Below, in pieces: positions 1-6,733 of a stretch of DNA of 10,575 bases. The notes beneath the pieces were generated by a model. The model worked only from the letters and a program-made list of their open reading frames with translations, was not told the origin of the DNA and did not search any database. The stretch is from positions 1 to 10,575 of the forward strand of contig DALYLJ010000112.1 of NCBI GenBank assembly GCA_031976395.1, read 5' to 3'. A program made the translations under genes and the position numbers. Numbering within the stretch: position 1 is the stretch's first letter; the number at the start of each line of letters is the position of its first letter. The DNA is from UBA11164 sp002420085. GTDB taxonomy: Bacteria > Pseudomonadota > Gammaproteobacteria > Xanthomonadales > Xanthomonadaceae.

Positions 1-55
1 GAAGGGGGGCTTCAAGCGGCTCGCTCGCGGATTACGGCTCGTCGTGACCGGCTCC

Positions 56-250
56 AGCTCTTACGAATCCCGAATCTCGAATGCCGAATCCCGGCTCTAC
101 CAATCCCGAATCTCGATTCCCCATTCCCAGCTTTTACGAATGCCGAATCTCGAATCCCGGCTCCATCATTCCCGGCTCTTACGAATCCCAAATGCCGAAT
201 CTCGAATCCCGGCACACCAATCCCGGCTCCACCATTCCCCATTCCCTGCT
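56..250. repeat. Irregular GAATCYCG-type intergenic repeat field
   Basis: The stretch between the left edge and the first gene is built from short variants of GAATCCCGG, GAATCTCG, GAATGCCG and CATTCCC. A 13-mer, RGCTYTTACGAAT, begins three sub-units at 56, 129 and 174. The 20-mer TGCCGAATCTCGAATCCCGG occurs exactly twice, at 141-160 and 193-212. Sub-unit spacing is uneven (73 and 45 bp), so this is neither a simple tandem array nor a CRISPR. Similar repeats of GGGATTCGGGAATGG style are, to my knowledge, common between genes in Xanthomonadaceae. It lies just downstream of the minus-strand cluster and could affect its transcript end, but no T-tract terminator is visible. Positions 1-55 show nothing I can assign. 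Confidence 0.8.
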
Positions 251-258
251 CTCAGGAC

Positions 259-1680
259 TCATTTCGATGGCGGTACCAGGGGTTGGTTATTGGGCGAGAA
301 CAGGTGGCTGGTGCCGGTGCTGGTCGAGGCGCTGTGACAGCCGAAGCAGCCCTGATCGCTCTGGCTGGTGCCCTGCTGGTGATAGGTTTCCATGGTCGAG
401 TTGGCCAGCAGCAGTGAGCCGACCAGGTTGGGATCGGTCGGGCTGGACGGGATCGTGCCGTCACGGGTCCAGATCGCGCCGACCTGGAAGTAATTGGCAC
501 GCACATCGCTGACCAGGGTCAGCATGGCACGGATGTCGAGGTTCAGCGAGATCAATTCGCTGTTGTTCTCGGCGGACGCCGCAGTCGGTGCATTGCCCCA
601 GGGGTTGACCCGGAACACGTCGTTCTGGCGGATGGTGTTGCCCGAGGTCGCCTTGATGTTGCCGGTTGAGCCATCCACGGTCATCTGGGCCACCAGGGCG
701 CCGTTCTGGCTGCCACCATTGGTCATGAAGGTCCAGGTGCCGGTCGAGTCGTAGGGCACCTCCTGGGTCTGGTCAAAGATGTTGTTGAAATAGAAGCTGT
801 TGTCCGGCGCGTTGCGATGATGCTCGAAGGTCGCCCAGACCATTTCCGGGTGGTTTTGCACCGGGCCGACCACATGCATGCCGACCAGGGCCAGGGTCTT
901 CTGGATGGTCGGTGTCTTCGAGTCGATGGTCCAGAGCGTGCTGCTGGTCTTGACGTAGTTCGGTACGGTCGCCGAGATGGTCACGTATTCGCTCAGGTCA
1001 CTGACCGTCGCGGCATCGACCCAGGCGGTCTTCAGTTCCAGGGTCAGGGCATTGGCGTCGGGCAGGACTGCGCCGTGCTGGGCGGCATACTGGACGATGC
1101 TGTTCAGCTCCGCTGGATTCGATGGGAAGGGTGTGCTGCTCGGCAGGGCGCCATTGCTGACGGCCGTGTTGAACCAGGCATAGACGTCGTTGGCATGGAC
1201 GCCGAAATAGACCAGCGAGCCATTCAGCGAGAGCAGGGTGTCACTGCCACCGGCCTGGCCGCCGGGCTGGAAGTTCTGCGGTTTGGTGCCGCGCAGGGCG
1301 AAGGCATTGCCGGTGACGCCCAGCGTGTTGGGGATGTAGACGGCGCCAGTGTTGGTGAAGTTGACGTCGTAGAACACCGGCGAGTCGAGCACGATGCCGC
1401 CACCTGCCGGCGAGGTGATCCACAGGAACATCTGGTGTGCCCATTTGTAGAAATCGCACTTGCTGTTGTCGGTGGGGAAGCCGACGCTGTCGGCAAACTT
1501 GACCATGCCGTTGTCGTTCAGGCTTCCGGATGCGAACCAGGTGCTGAATTCGGTTGGCGAGATCGAGCAGCCGTTATCGACATAGTTCAGGGCGGCGGTC
1601 TCGGCGTGCAGTGGGCTGGAGTCGAGTGCCATGGCGAGGGTTATCGCGGCGGCGAGGCCGGTGTTGGTGATTCGGTTCAT
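259..1680 (-). CDS. Exported CxxCH (single c-type heme) protein, paralogue of the 5084-6499 product
   Basis: The 473-residue product has no function I can name. Residues 1-26 look like a Sec signal peptide (MNR, hydrophobic stretch, then PLHA before ETAAL), so it should be periplasmic. A single c-type heme motif, CFGCH, lies at residues 445-449 near the C-terminus; a Ser-His pair at 458-459 may give a second axial ligand. It shares with the product of 5084-6499 the motifs CDFxxW...QMFLW (75-87), VGMHVVG...HPE..WATFEH...NAPD (267-293), RANYxxxGAxWT (394-405) and GSLxLANxTMET (421-432). The three histidines H269, H277 and H287 are shared. ATG at 1680 is preceded by GGGAGAG nine bases upstream. 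A 115-bp gap separates it from the LodB-like gene, so it may have its own promoter or be the last operon gene. It is probably an electron-transfer or peroxide-handling partner of the CTQ oxidase; this is inferred from context. Confidence 0.88.
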   Translation of the reverse strand: MNRITNTGLAAAITLAMALDSSPLHAETAALNYVDNGCSISPTEFSTWFASGSLNDNGMVKFADSVGFPTDNSKCDFYKWAHQMFLWITSPAGGGIVLDSPVFYDVNFTNTGAVYIPNTLGVTGNAFALRGTKPQNFQPGGQAGGSDTLLSLNGSLVYFGVHANDVYAWFNTAVSNGALPSSTPFPSNPAELNSIVQYAAQHGAVLPDANALTLELKTAWVDAATVSDLSEYVTISATVPNYVKTSSTLWTIDSKTPTIQKTLALVGMHVVGPVQNHPEMVWATFEHHRNAPDNSFYFNNIFDQTQEVPYDSTGTWTFMTNGGSQNGALVAQMTVDGSTGNIKATSGNTIRQNDVFRVNPWGNAPTAASAENNSELISLNLDIRAMLTLVSDVRANYFQVGAIWTRDGTIPSSPTDPNLVGSLLLANSTMETYHQQGTSQSDQGCFGCHSASTSTGTSHLFSPNNQPLVPPSK

Positions 1681-1750
1681 GTCTGTGCTCTCCCGTGATC
1701 GGTTGTTCGTGGGTGATGAAAATCGGTCGTTGTCGGCTGACCGGTCGCTG

Positions 1751-1768
1751 CGATGTCGGTTGACATCG
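1751..1768. promoter_or_regulatory. Inverted repeat upstream of the second heme protein gene
   Basis: CGATGTC-GGTT-GACATCG has perfect 7-bp arms around a 4-base centre. It sits in the 115-bp gap between the LodB-like gene and the downstream CxxCH gene, about 70 bases before that gene's ATG. The ATGTCGG half-site also occurs in the GACATGTC palindromes upstream of the cluster, so both could bind the same regulator. It could equally be a small RNA hairpin or chance. No T-tract follows, so it is not a standard terminator. Confidence 0.35.
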
Positions 1769-1795
1769 AATCAATGGGGGCAGGTGCGAGGTCGA

Positions 1796-3022
1796 TCATC
1801 GGCGTTCGGCTGGCCGGGGCATTGCCTGGCGCAACACCGGCTTGGAATCGCTGCCCGATGGGATCGGCTTGGCGCGCTCCGTTCGCAGCGCAGTCACGCC
1901 ACTGGACGCGCGCCGACGGGCCTGCCAGAACGGCGCATCCGGCCAGCGCTGTTCGATCGCGTAGAAGCGTTTGCGCAGGAACACCATGGTCTGGAAGCGC
2001 GCCGCCAGCAGGCTGGCGTACTCTGCGGCCGGATCGCACTCGCCCTGCTGCAACCAGCGGGCGACCACCTGTGCTGCTTCCAGCCCGTCCTCCAGCGCCT
2101 TGGCGATGCCGCGCGCCAGCAGTGGGTCGAATGCGCCAGCGGCATCGCCGACCGCCAGCCAGCCGTCGCCGATCGCCGGTTCCAGGCGGAAGCTGGGTGC
2201 GGCCATGGTGGTCATGGCGTCCTTCAGGAACAGGCTGCCGGCGAGGCCGGTGGCGGCGTGTCGGGTCTGGGCGAGGTGATTCAGCCAGGGCTGCCAGCGG
2301 TCGAGGCGTTGCTCGCGCAGGGTTTGAAGCTCGCAGGCCAAGGCCAGGGCCAGGCGGCCGTCCGGCAGGGCGGCGCGATACCACCAGCCATCCGGTACGG
2401 CTTCCACCAGGGTCAGCCGGTTGACCGCCGTGTCGGGTGGTGGCACGAAATAGCCGTAGGTGAAGAACAGTCGGTCCAGCCATCGGCGATCGGCGCCGAG
2501 CAGGCGAGCGACTCGGGCATTGCTGCCGGTGGCATCGATGACATGGCGTGCATGCCGTTGCACCGGGCCGTTCGGGCCACGCAGGTCGAGTCGAAAGCCA
2601 TGGTCGGTGCGGGTGATGGCGACCAGACGGGTGCCGAGTTCGACTCCGATTCCGGCCTGGGCGGTCTGGTCGAGCAGCCAGGATTCGAACCGCTGCCGGT
2701 CGAGATGCCAACCGGGTCCGAGCGGATGCATGACGTAGTCGCTGTAGCCGAGGCTGTCGCCGCCCCAGGCCGAGCAATTGCCGAGGCAGGGGGCGTGCCC
2801 CTGTTCGACGAACGAGTCCCAGACGCCCAGGCTGCGCAGCAGCGGTCGGGCGTCGGGGGGCAGGCTCTCGCCGAGCTTGCTGCGCGCGCTCGGGCTGGCC
2901 TCGAACAGTGCCACGCGCTCGATCCCGGCGCGGGCCAGGCCGAGGGCGGCCGCACAGCCGGCCGGGCCGCCGCCGATCACGGCGACGGCCAGCCTGTCAT
3001 CGCCGGGCTTATTGGCCGACAC
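1796..3022 (-). CDS. LodB/GoxB-like FAD-dependent CTQ maturation flavoprotein
   Basis: A 408-residue flavoprotein of the tryptophan-halogenase / geranylgeranyl-reductase superfamily. It has an N-terminal Rossmann motif GGGPAG (17-22) with an acidic residue at the end of the second strand (E41), an LGESLPP segment (50-56), DGWWY (211-215) and the second FAD motif GDAAGAFDPLLARGI (292-306). LodB-type proteins are required to make the CTQ cofactor in LodA-type oxidases; pairing with the gene immediately upstream supports that role. The start is a GTG at 3022, which overlaps the end of the oxidase gene by 14 bases. The only other start nearby, GTG in AVIGGG, would cut the first beta strand, and extending further left would run deep into the oxidase gene. 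No strong Shine-Dalgarno is seen, so translational coupling is likely. There is no signal peptide, so it is cytoplasmic. The C-terminal ~30 residues are basic and low in hydrophobics, perhaps disordered. Halogenase activity is unlikely given the context. Confidence 0.9.
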   Translation of the reverse strand: MSANKPGDDRLAVAVIGGGPAGCAAALGLARAGIERVALFEASPSARSKLGESLPPDARPLLRSLGVWDSFVEQGHAPCLGNCSAWGGDSLGYSDYVMHPLGPGWHLDRQRFESWLLDQTAQAGIGVELGTRLVAITRTDHGFRLDLRGPNGPVQRHARHVIDATGSNARVARLLGADRRWLDRLFFTYGYFVPPPDTAVNRLTLVEAVPDGWWYRAALPDGRLALALACELQTLREQRLDRWQPWLNHLAQTRHAATGLAGSLFLKDAMTTMAAPSFRLEPAIGDGWLAVGDAAGAFDPLLARGIAKALEDGLEAAQVVARWLQQGECDPAAEYASLLAARFQTMVFLRKRFYAIEQRWPDAPFWQARRRASSGVTALRTERAKPIPSGSDSKPVLRQAMPRPAERR

Positions 3023-5072
3023 CGGCGGCCACCATGTTGGGCCAGGGCTGGACCGGATCGCCGCCATCTTCGAGTTGGCTCTGCACTTCGAGATACCAGG
3101 CGGCGTTGAACGGGCCGCCCTCGCTGTCGGCCACGGCCGTGCCCTGCACGACCACGCCGAGCTTGTGCCAGGATTCGACCATTTCGATGCGCTGCTGGAA
3201 GCGACCCACCTCTGCGGGGTCGAACGGTACGGTCTGGGTACCCGGTCCGCGCACCGAGAAGCGCTGGGCCGGCAGTTGGTCGCCCTGGACATCCTTGGCG
3301 GCGTAGACCGCGACCGGCCGCTGCGCCGGCCAGGACCAGTACAGCAGGTTGTTGAATGGCACCGAGGGCGAGGGCGAATGGGTGGCGCAGGAGTTGTAGT
3401 CGGTGTGCCAGGGCAGGGCCATGAACTTGGAGGCATCGCCCGGCTCCAGCCCCGGACTGTCCGAATTGCTGTCGATCGGCTGTTTGTCGCCGAGCGGGTT
3501 GTTGACGATGTCCGGGGTGTAGCCGACGCCCAGGAATGGCTGCCCGGATGTGGCTGCGGCGTAGTTCAGCGGTTTCGGCTTGATCCGGAACGGGCCGGTT
3601 CCCGAGGTCTGCCAGTCCTGCACGTACAGCGCCGGGTCGCGGACGATGAAGGTGAGGTCGATGCCCGGACTGAACCGGCCACCCAGGCAGTTCACCAGGG
3701 AATTTCGGTCGAGTTGTTCGCCAGGACCGAGTTGCAGGGTGGCGCTGCCATCGGCCTTACCTGCGTTCCACTGTTGCAGGAAGAAATACTGGGTCTTGCG
3801 CAGGGACAGGAAGGGCTCGCCGGCATCGCCCAGGGCCAGTGGCATGCGCCGACCATCACTGGCCTGATTCGGGTCGTTCGGGTTGCGGATGAAGCCGAGC
3901 CCGCCGAGCAGGGTATTGGCCGGGTCGTCGCTGGCGGTGATGGTATCGACCGAGGCGTGCGAGACGCTGCCGGTGAGGTTGAGGTTGGTGTTCCACTGCT
4001 GCATCGCCGCCGAGCGAAAGATCGGAAAGATTTCGTCGTCGAACGAGGGCGCGTAACTGCTGTTGAAGCGACCGTCGGCGAACAGATCGGGTCGCAGGGC
4101 CATGTGCCGCACCCAGATGTCCTGGATGTCGTCCCACAGCGAGACCGAATTGAGCGTCTGCGGTGCGTAGGCGGGATCGGTGGCGGTGACCCAGGCATGG
4201 CCCTGGACGGTCTGGGTCGAGCCGTCGTCGAACACCAGGGTGGCGAACACCGGACCGTCGCTGGCATCGTCGAACCAGCCGTCGTTGTCGATGTCGCTGT
4301 CGAGCGGGAACGGCTGGCCGGTGCTGGCCTGGATCCGGCCACAGGCACGGCCGTAGCCGCCGATCACCAGCAGCCGGCCCTGGCCATCGGTTTGCAGTTC
4401 GCCCAGGGTGTCGATCGCTCCATCGGGACATTCCATGTTCTGGAAGTGATCGCCAGGGAAGGATTTCGGGTAGTTCGGCAAGGGGGTCACTCCGACCCCG
4501 TCCTGCCAGTAGCTGGCTTCGGTGGCCTGGTCGAACGCGGTCGCGGCGGCATTGGCGCCGCGCACGGTGCGCGGACCCGGATCGATCACCAGGGTGGCCA
4601 GGCGCTGGTTGATCGCGAGGTCGGGACCGTCCTGGGGATTGCGCAACGGCGGCACGGCGCCATTGGTGTAGGCGCCGATGCCGTTGTTTTCGGGGATGGT
4701 GTACCAGTTGGCCTTCTTGTTGGCCAGGTGGACCATCCAGACGATGTCGGTCACGGTCCGGCCGTTGATCTGACTGCCGATGATGATCTCCGAGCCGGCC
4801 ACCCCGAGTGGCCAGGTTTCGCTGGCCTGCTCGGGATAGGCGTAAATGCGGAACCGAGCGGCTTGACGCTTGAGCGCGCCGCTGGCATCACGCAGATCGC
4901 TGGAATCGATCGGCGTGTCCTCGGTGCCGGGCTTGACCGGCAGGCCGCCGGTCAGGCTGCTGCCGGGGACGGGCAGGGCGGCCGGGGTGACCGGCTCCAG
5001 GTAGAACTCGGGGCTGTTGCCGACCCGCGCGAAGCCGATCGCCGGATGGATGCGGAAGCTTGGTGTGCTCAT
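3009..5072 (-). CDS. LodA/GoxA-family CTQ-dependent amino acid/amine oxidase
   Basis: A 687-residue protein of the L-lysine 6-oxidase / glycine oxidase quinoprotein family. Recognisable features are the N-terminus FRIHPAIGFARVGNSPEFYL (6-25), WMVHLANKKANWY (112-124), an Asp-rich DxDxDG loop followed by WFDD (260-269), HAWV (292-295), NCLGGRFSPGID (461-472) and MALPWHTDYNSC (551-562). C462 and W555 are the expected cysteine tryptophylquinone pair by comparison with LodA (Cys516/Trp581). Family members oxidatively deaminate an amino acid and release hydrogen peroxide; the substrate here cannot be read from sequence. No Sec or Tat signal is visible. I chose ATG 5072 because AGGGG lies six bases upstream and the family homology begins right after it; a GTG at 5087 would add five residues and overlap the preceding stop. 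The preceding TGA (5086-5084) abuts the ribosome site, so it is co-transcribed with the lipoprotein gene and followed by its LodB-like maturase. Confidence 0.93.
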   Translation of the reverse strand: MSTPSFRIHPAIGFARVGNSPEFYLEPVTPAALPVPGSSLTGGLPVKPGTEDTPIDSSDLRDASGALKRQAARFRIYAYPEQASETWPLGVAGSEIIIGSQINGRTVTDIVWMVHLANKKANWYTIPENNGIGAYTNGAVPPLRNPQDGPDLAINQRLATLVIDPGPRTVRGANAAATAFDQATEASYWQDGVGVTPLPNYPKSFPGDHFQNMECPDGAIDTLGELQTDGQGRLLVIGGYGRACGRIQASTGQPFPLDSDIDNDGWFDDASDGPVFATLVFDDGSTQTVQGHAWVTATDPAYAPQTLNSVSLWDDIQDIWVRHMALRPDLFADGRFNSSYAPSFDDEIFPIFRSAAMQQWNTNLNLTGSVSHASVDTITASDDPANTLLGGLGFIRNPNDPNQASDGRRMPLALGDAGEPFLSLRKTQYFFLQQWNAGKADGSATLQLGPGEQLDRNSLVNCLGGRFSPGIDLTFIVRDPALYVQDWQTSGTGPFRIKPKPLNYAAATSGQPFLGVGYTPDIVNNPLGDKQPIDSNSDSPGLEPGDASKFMALPWHTDYNSCATHSPSPSVPFNNLLYWSWPAQRPVAVYAAKDVQGDQLPAQRFSVRGPGTQTVPFDPAEVGRFQQRIEMVESWHKLGVVVQGTAVADSEGGPFNAAWYLEVQSQLEDGGDPVQPWPNMVAAGVGQ

Positions 5073-5083
5073 GCGATTCCCCT

Positions 5084-6499
5084 TCACTCGCTGCCGGAAG
5101 CGGCTTGCTGGGCCGCCTGGTAGTTGACGATGAAATGCGACAGATCGAGGTGCTTGGCAGCAACGATCTGGCCGGATGGCGGTTGATTTCCACCGGTCAC
5201 TGTCACGGTGTGGACTCCGCCGTTGTGGCAGGCGAAGCAGTTGGCGTCCTGGGTGAAGGTCTCCATCGTGGTGTTGGCCAGATCGAGCGAGCCGAGTTGC
5301 CGGTCGCCGGCCTGCATCGGGGCGCCGTTCGGGCCGGGAATGTCGTCATCACCGGTGGTCCAGACCGCGCCGATCAACTGATAGTTGGCCCAGACCGTGC
5401 CGGCCAGATGCGGTGCCACGCTGGCGTTCAGGTTCTGGATGTTGGCGATGTTCTGATCATCGCCGCCGCCCCAGGGCACCTGCCGACAGATGCTGACCAC
5501 CGCCAGCGGGGTATTGCCGTCGAACTGGTTCTGGACAGTGACCGGGGTGTTCGGGGTGTAGAACGACCAGGGCAGGCCGGTGCTGGAATTGGTTGCTCCG
5601 GCCGGCAGCACCGCGCAGTCCGGTGCATTGGCCTTGTGCTCGAAGGTCGCCCAGATGAATTCCGGATGGTCCTTGACGACTCCGACCACATGCATGCCGA
5701 CCATGGCCAGCAGGGCGTCCTGGGTCTTGCCGGTGTTGTCGGTGATCGTGCCATCGACCACCTCGACCACCGGGACGGTGGCGCGGGTGGTGTAGAACTG
5801 GCTGTCGGCGTTGGCGATGTAGGTGGTTTCGAGTGCGCCGGTGCTGTCGTAGGTGGCGGCAATGCGCCAGGACACCTTCAGCTCGATGGTGTTGACCGGA
5901 AAATCGGTGCCGCTGGCGATCGATTGCAGGGCGGACAGGTCATACAACTGGTTGTCCACCACGAAGTCCCAGAATGTCTGGTTCAGCAGACCGGTGTAGT
6001 AGACGACATTGCCGGCCTGGTCGATCAGGATGCGATTGCCGGCGCCGGCCTGGAAGATGTCATCGGCATCCACCGTGCTCGCCGATTTCGCAGCCCTGGC
6101 CAGCATCTGGCTGCCCTGGTCGGCCGTCCGACCGGGGTAGGGGGTATCGCCTGGGCCACCGGGCCGCAGTACGGCATTCGGATTGGCGAAGGTCTCGAAG
6201 TTGAGCGCGCTGCCTGGTTCAGTACTGGCCGGTTCGCGCAGCCAGAGGAACATCTGCCAGGACCATTGGTGGAAATCGCAGTTGTTGCTGTTCGGGAAGG
6301 CATTGCCGTCCGGGAAGGCAGTCACCGGGAACCAGGCCGGGTCGGCGCTGCATGCGGTCGGGCTCGGGGTGGGAGCGGGTGTCGGAGCCGGTGCCGGAGC
6401 GGGTGACGGTTGCGGGTCATTACCGGGTGGCTGGTCGGTATCGGAGCCACACCCTGCGATCAGGGCGGCTGCGATGGCCAGAGCGATCGGTCGAAACAT
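5084..6499 (-). CDS. CxxCH (single c-type heme) lipoprotein, first gene of the CTQ oxidase cluster
   Basis: A 471-residue product. Residues 1-17 form a lipoprotein signal with lipobox IAGC (C17), followed by a Pro/Ala/Thr-rich linker (about 31-48), so a membrane-anchored periplasmic domain is expected. One c-type heme motif, CFACH, is at 421-425. Histidines 430, 450 and 455 (LSHF) are possible second ligands; the SH pair is also in the paralogue. Shared blocks with the product of 259-1680 are CDFxxW...QMFLW (74-86), VGMHVVG...HPE..WATFEH...NAPD (267-294, His 270, 278, 288), WANYxxxGAxWT (370-381) and GSLDLANTTMET (403-414). AGGAGG seven bases before the ATG is an excellent ribosome site. The stop overlaps the ribosome site of the oxidase gene, so the two are one transcript. 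Likely role: electron acceptor from, or peroxide handler for, the CTQ oxidase. This is context inference; I do not know a characterised homologue. Confidence 0.9.
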   Translation of the reverse strand: MFRPIALAIAAALIAGCGSDTDQPPGNDPQPSPAPAPAPTPAPTPSPTACSADPAWFPVTAFPDGNAFPNSNNCDFHQWSWQMFLWLREPASTEPGSALNFETFANPNAVLRPGGPGDTPYPGRTADQGSQMLARAAKSASTVDADDIFQAGAGNRILIDQAGNVVYYTGLLNQTFWDFVVDNQLYDLSALQSIASGTDFPVNTIELKVSWRIAATYDSTGALETTYIANADSQFYTTRATVPVVEVVDGTITDNTGKTQDALLAMVGMHVVGVVKDHPEFIWATFEHKANAPDCAVLPAGATNSSTGLPWSFYTPNTPVTVQNQFDGNTPLAVVSICRQVPWGGGDDQNIANIQNLNASVAPHLAGTVWANYQLIGAVWTTGDDDIPGPNGAPMQAGDRQLGSLDLANTTMETFTQDANCFACHNGGVHTVTVTGGNQPPSGQIVAAKHLDLSHFIVNYQAAQQAASGSE

Positions 6500-6679
6500 G
6501 TCTGAACCTCCTGGGGACGGCTGACGCGATCCGGGTGATCGCGGCGCGGCACAGGGGGTTCAGCAGGTTTCGTGCCAGCCTGTCGTCGATCGCCGATTCG
6601 CCTCCGCAACCTCACCGGATGGCCTGACAGTGGGGCCCGACCGCAGGTTTTGGTCGAGTCTGGCCGACCGGCCGTACCA

Positions 6680-6729
6680 GCCGACATGTCGGCATCGCTG
6701 CTCGGACATGTCGCCCGACATGTCGGGCG
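6680..6729. promoter_or_regulatory. Cluster of three GACATGTC palindromes, putative operator
   Basis: GACATGTC occurs three times in 42 bp, at 6683-6690, 6705-6712 and 6717-6724. The first sits in a perfect 14-bp palindrome (6680-6693, GCCGACATGTCGGC) and the third in a perfect 18-bp palindrome (6712-6729, CGCCCGACATGTCGGGCG). Centre-to-centre distances are 22 and 12 bp, close to two and one helical turns. It lies right after the SDR stop codon and about 180-230 bp before the heme lipoprotein ATG, so a dimeric regulator controlling the CTQ oxidase cluster is plausible. No regulator gene is in the window. The hairpins lack loops and T-tracts, which argues against an intrinsic terminator. No convincing -35/-10 pair was found between 6500 and 6680. 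Confidence 0.5.
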
Positions 6730-6733
6730 CCGG

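Noticed and set aside
12..242. Minus-strand frame through the repeat field
   Set aside because: Its repeated FGIR/AGI peptides simply translate the DNA repeats; no ribosome site.
56..250. CRISPR array
   Set aside because: Units are short, overlapping and unevenly spaced, with no constant repeat plus unique spacer pattern and no cas genes.
1796..3022. Tryptophan halogenase
   Set aside because: The superfamily matches, but no WxWxIP halogenase motif is present, and the adjacent CTQ oxidase explains the gene as a LodB-like maturase.
1631..3109. Long plus-strand frame antisense to the maturase gene
   Set aside because: It lies over well-supported minus-strand genes, shows no family motifs, and is an expected by-product of GC-rich codon use.
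3023..3436. N-terminal extension of the maturase to 3436
   Set aside because: It would overlap the oxidase gene by over 400 bases, and the added residues show no fold; the Rossmann motif fits a start at 3022.
2778..5123. 781-codon plus-strand frame antisense to the CTQ oxidase
   Set aside because: Long but composed of repeated Gly/Val/Asp/Arg with no domain; the opposite strand has clear LodA-family motifs along the whole stretch.
6712..6729. Intrinsic terminator of the SDR gene
   Set aside because: The 18-bp palindrome has no loop and no following T-run on either strand, and its core is repeated twice more, favouring an operator.
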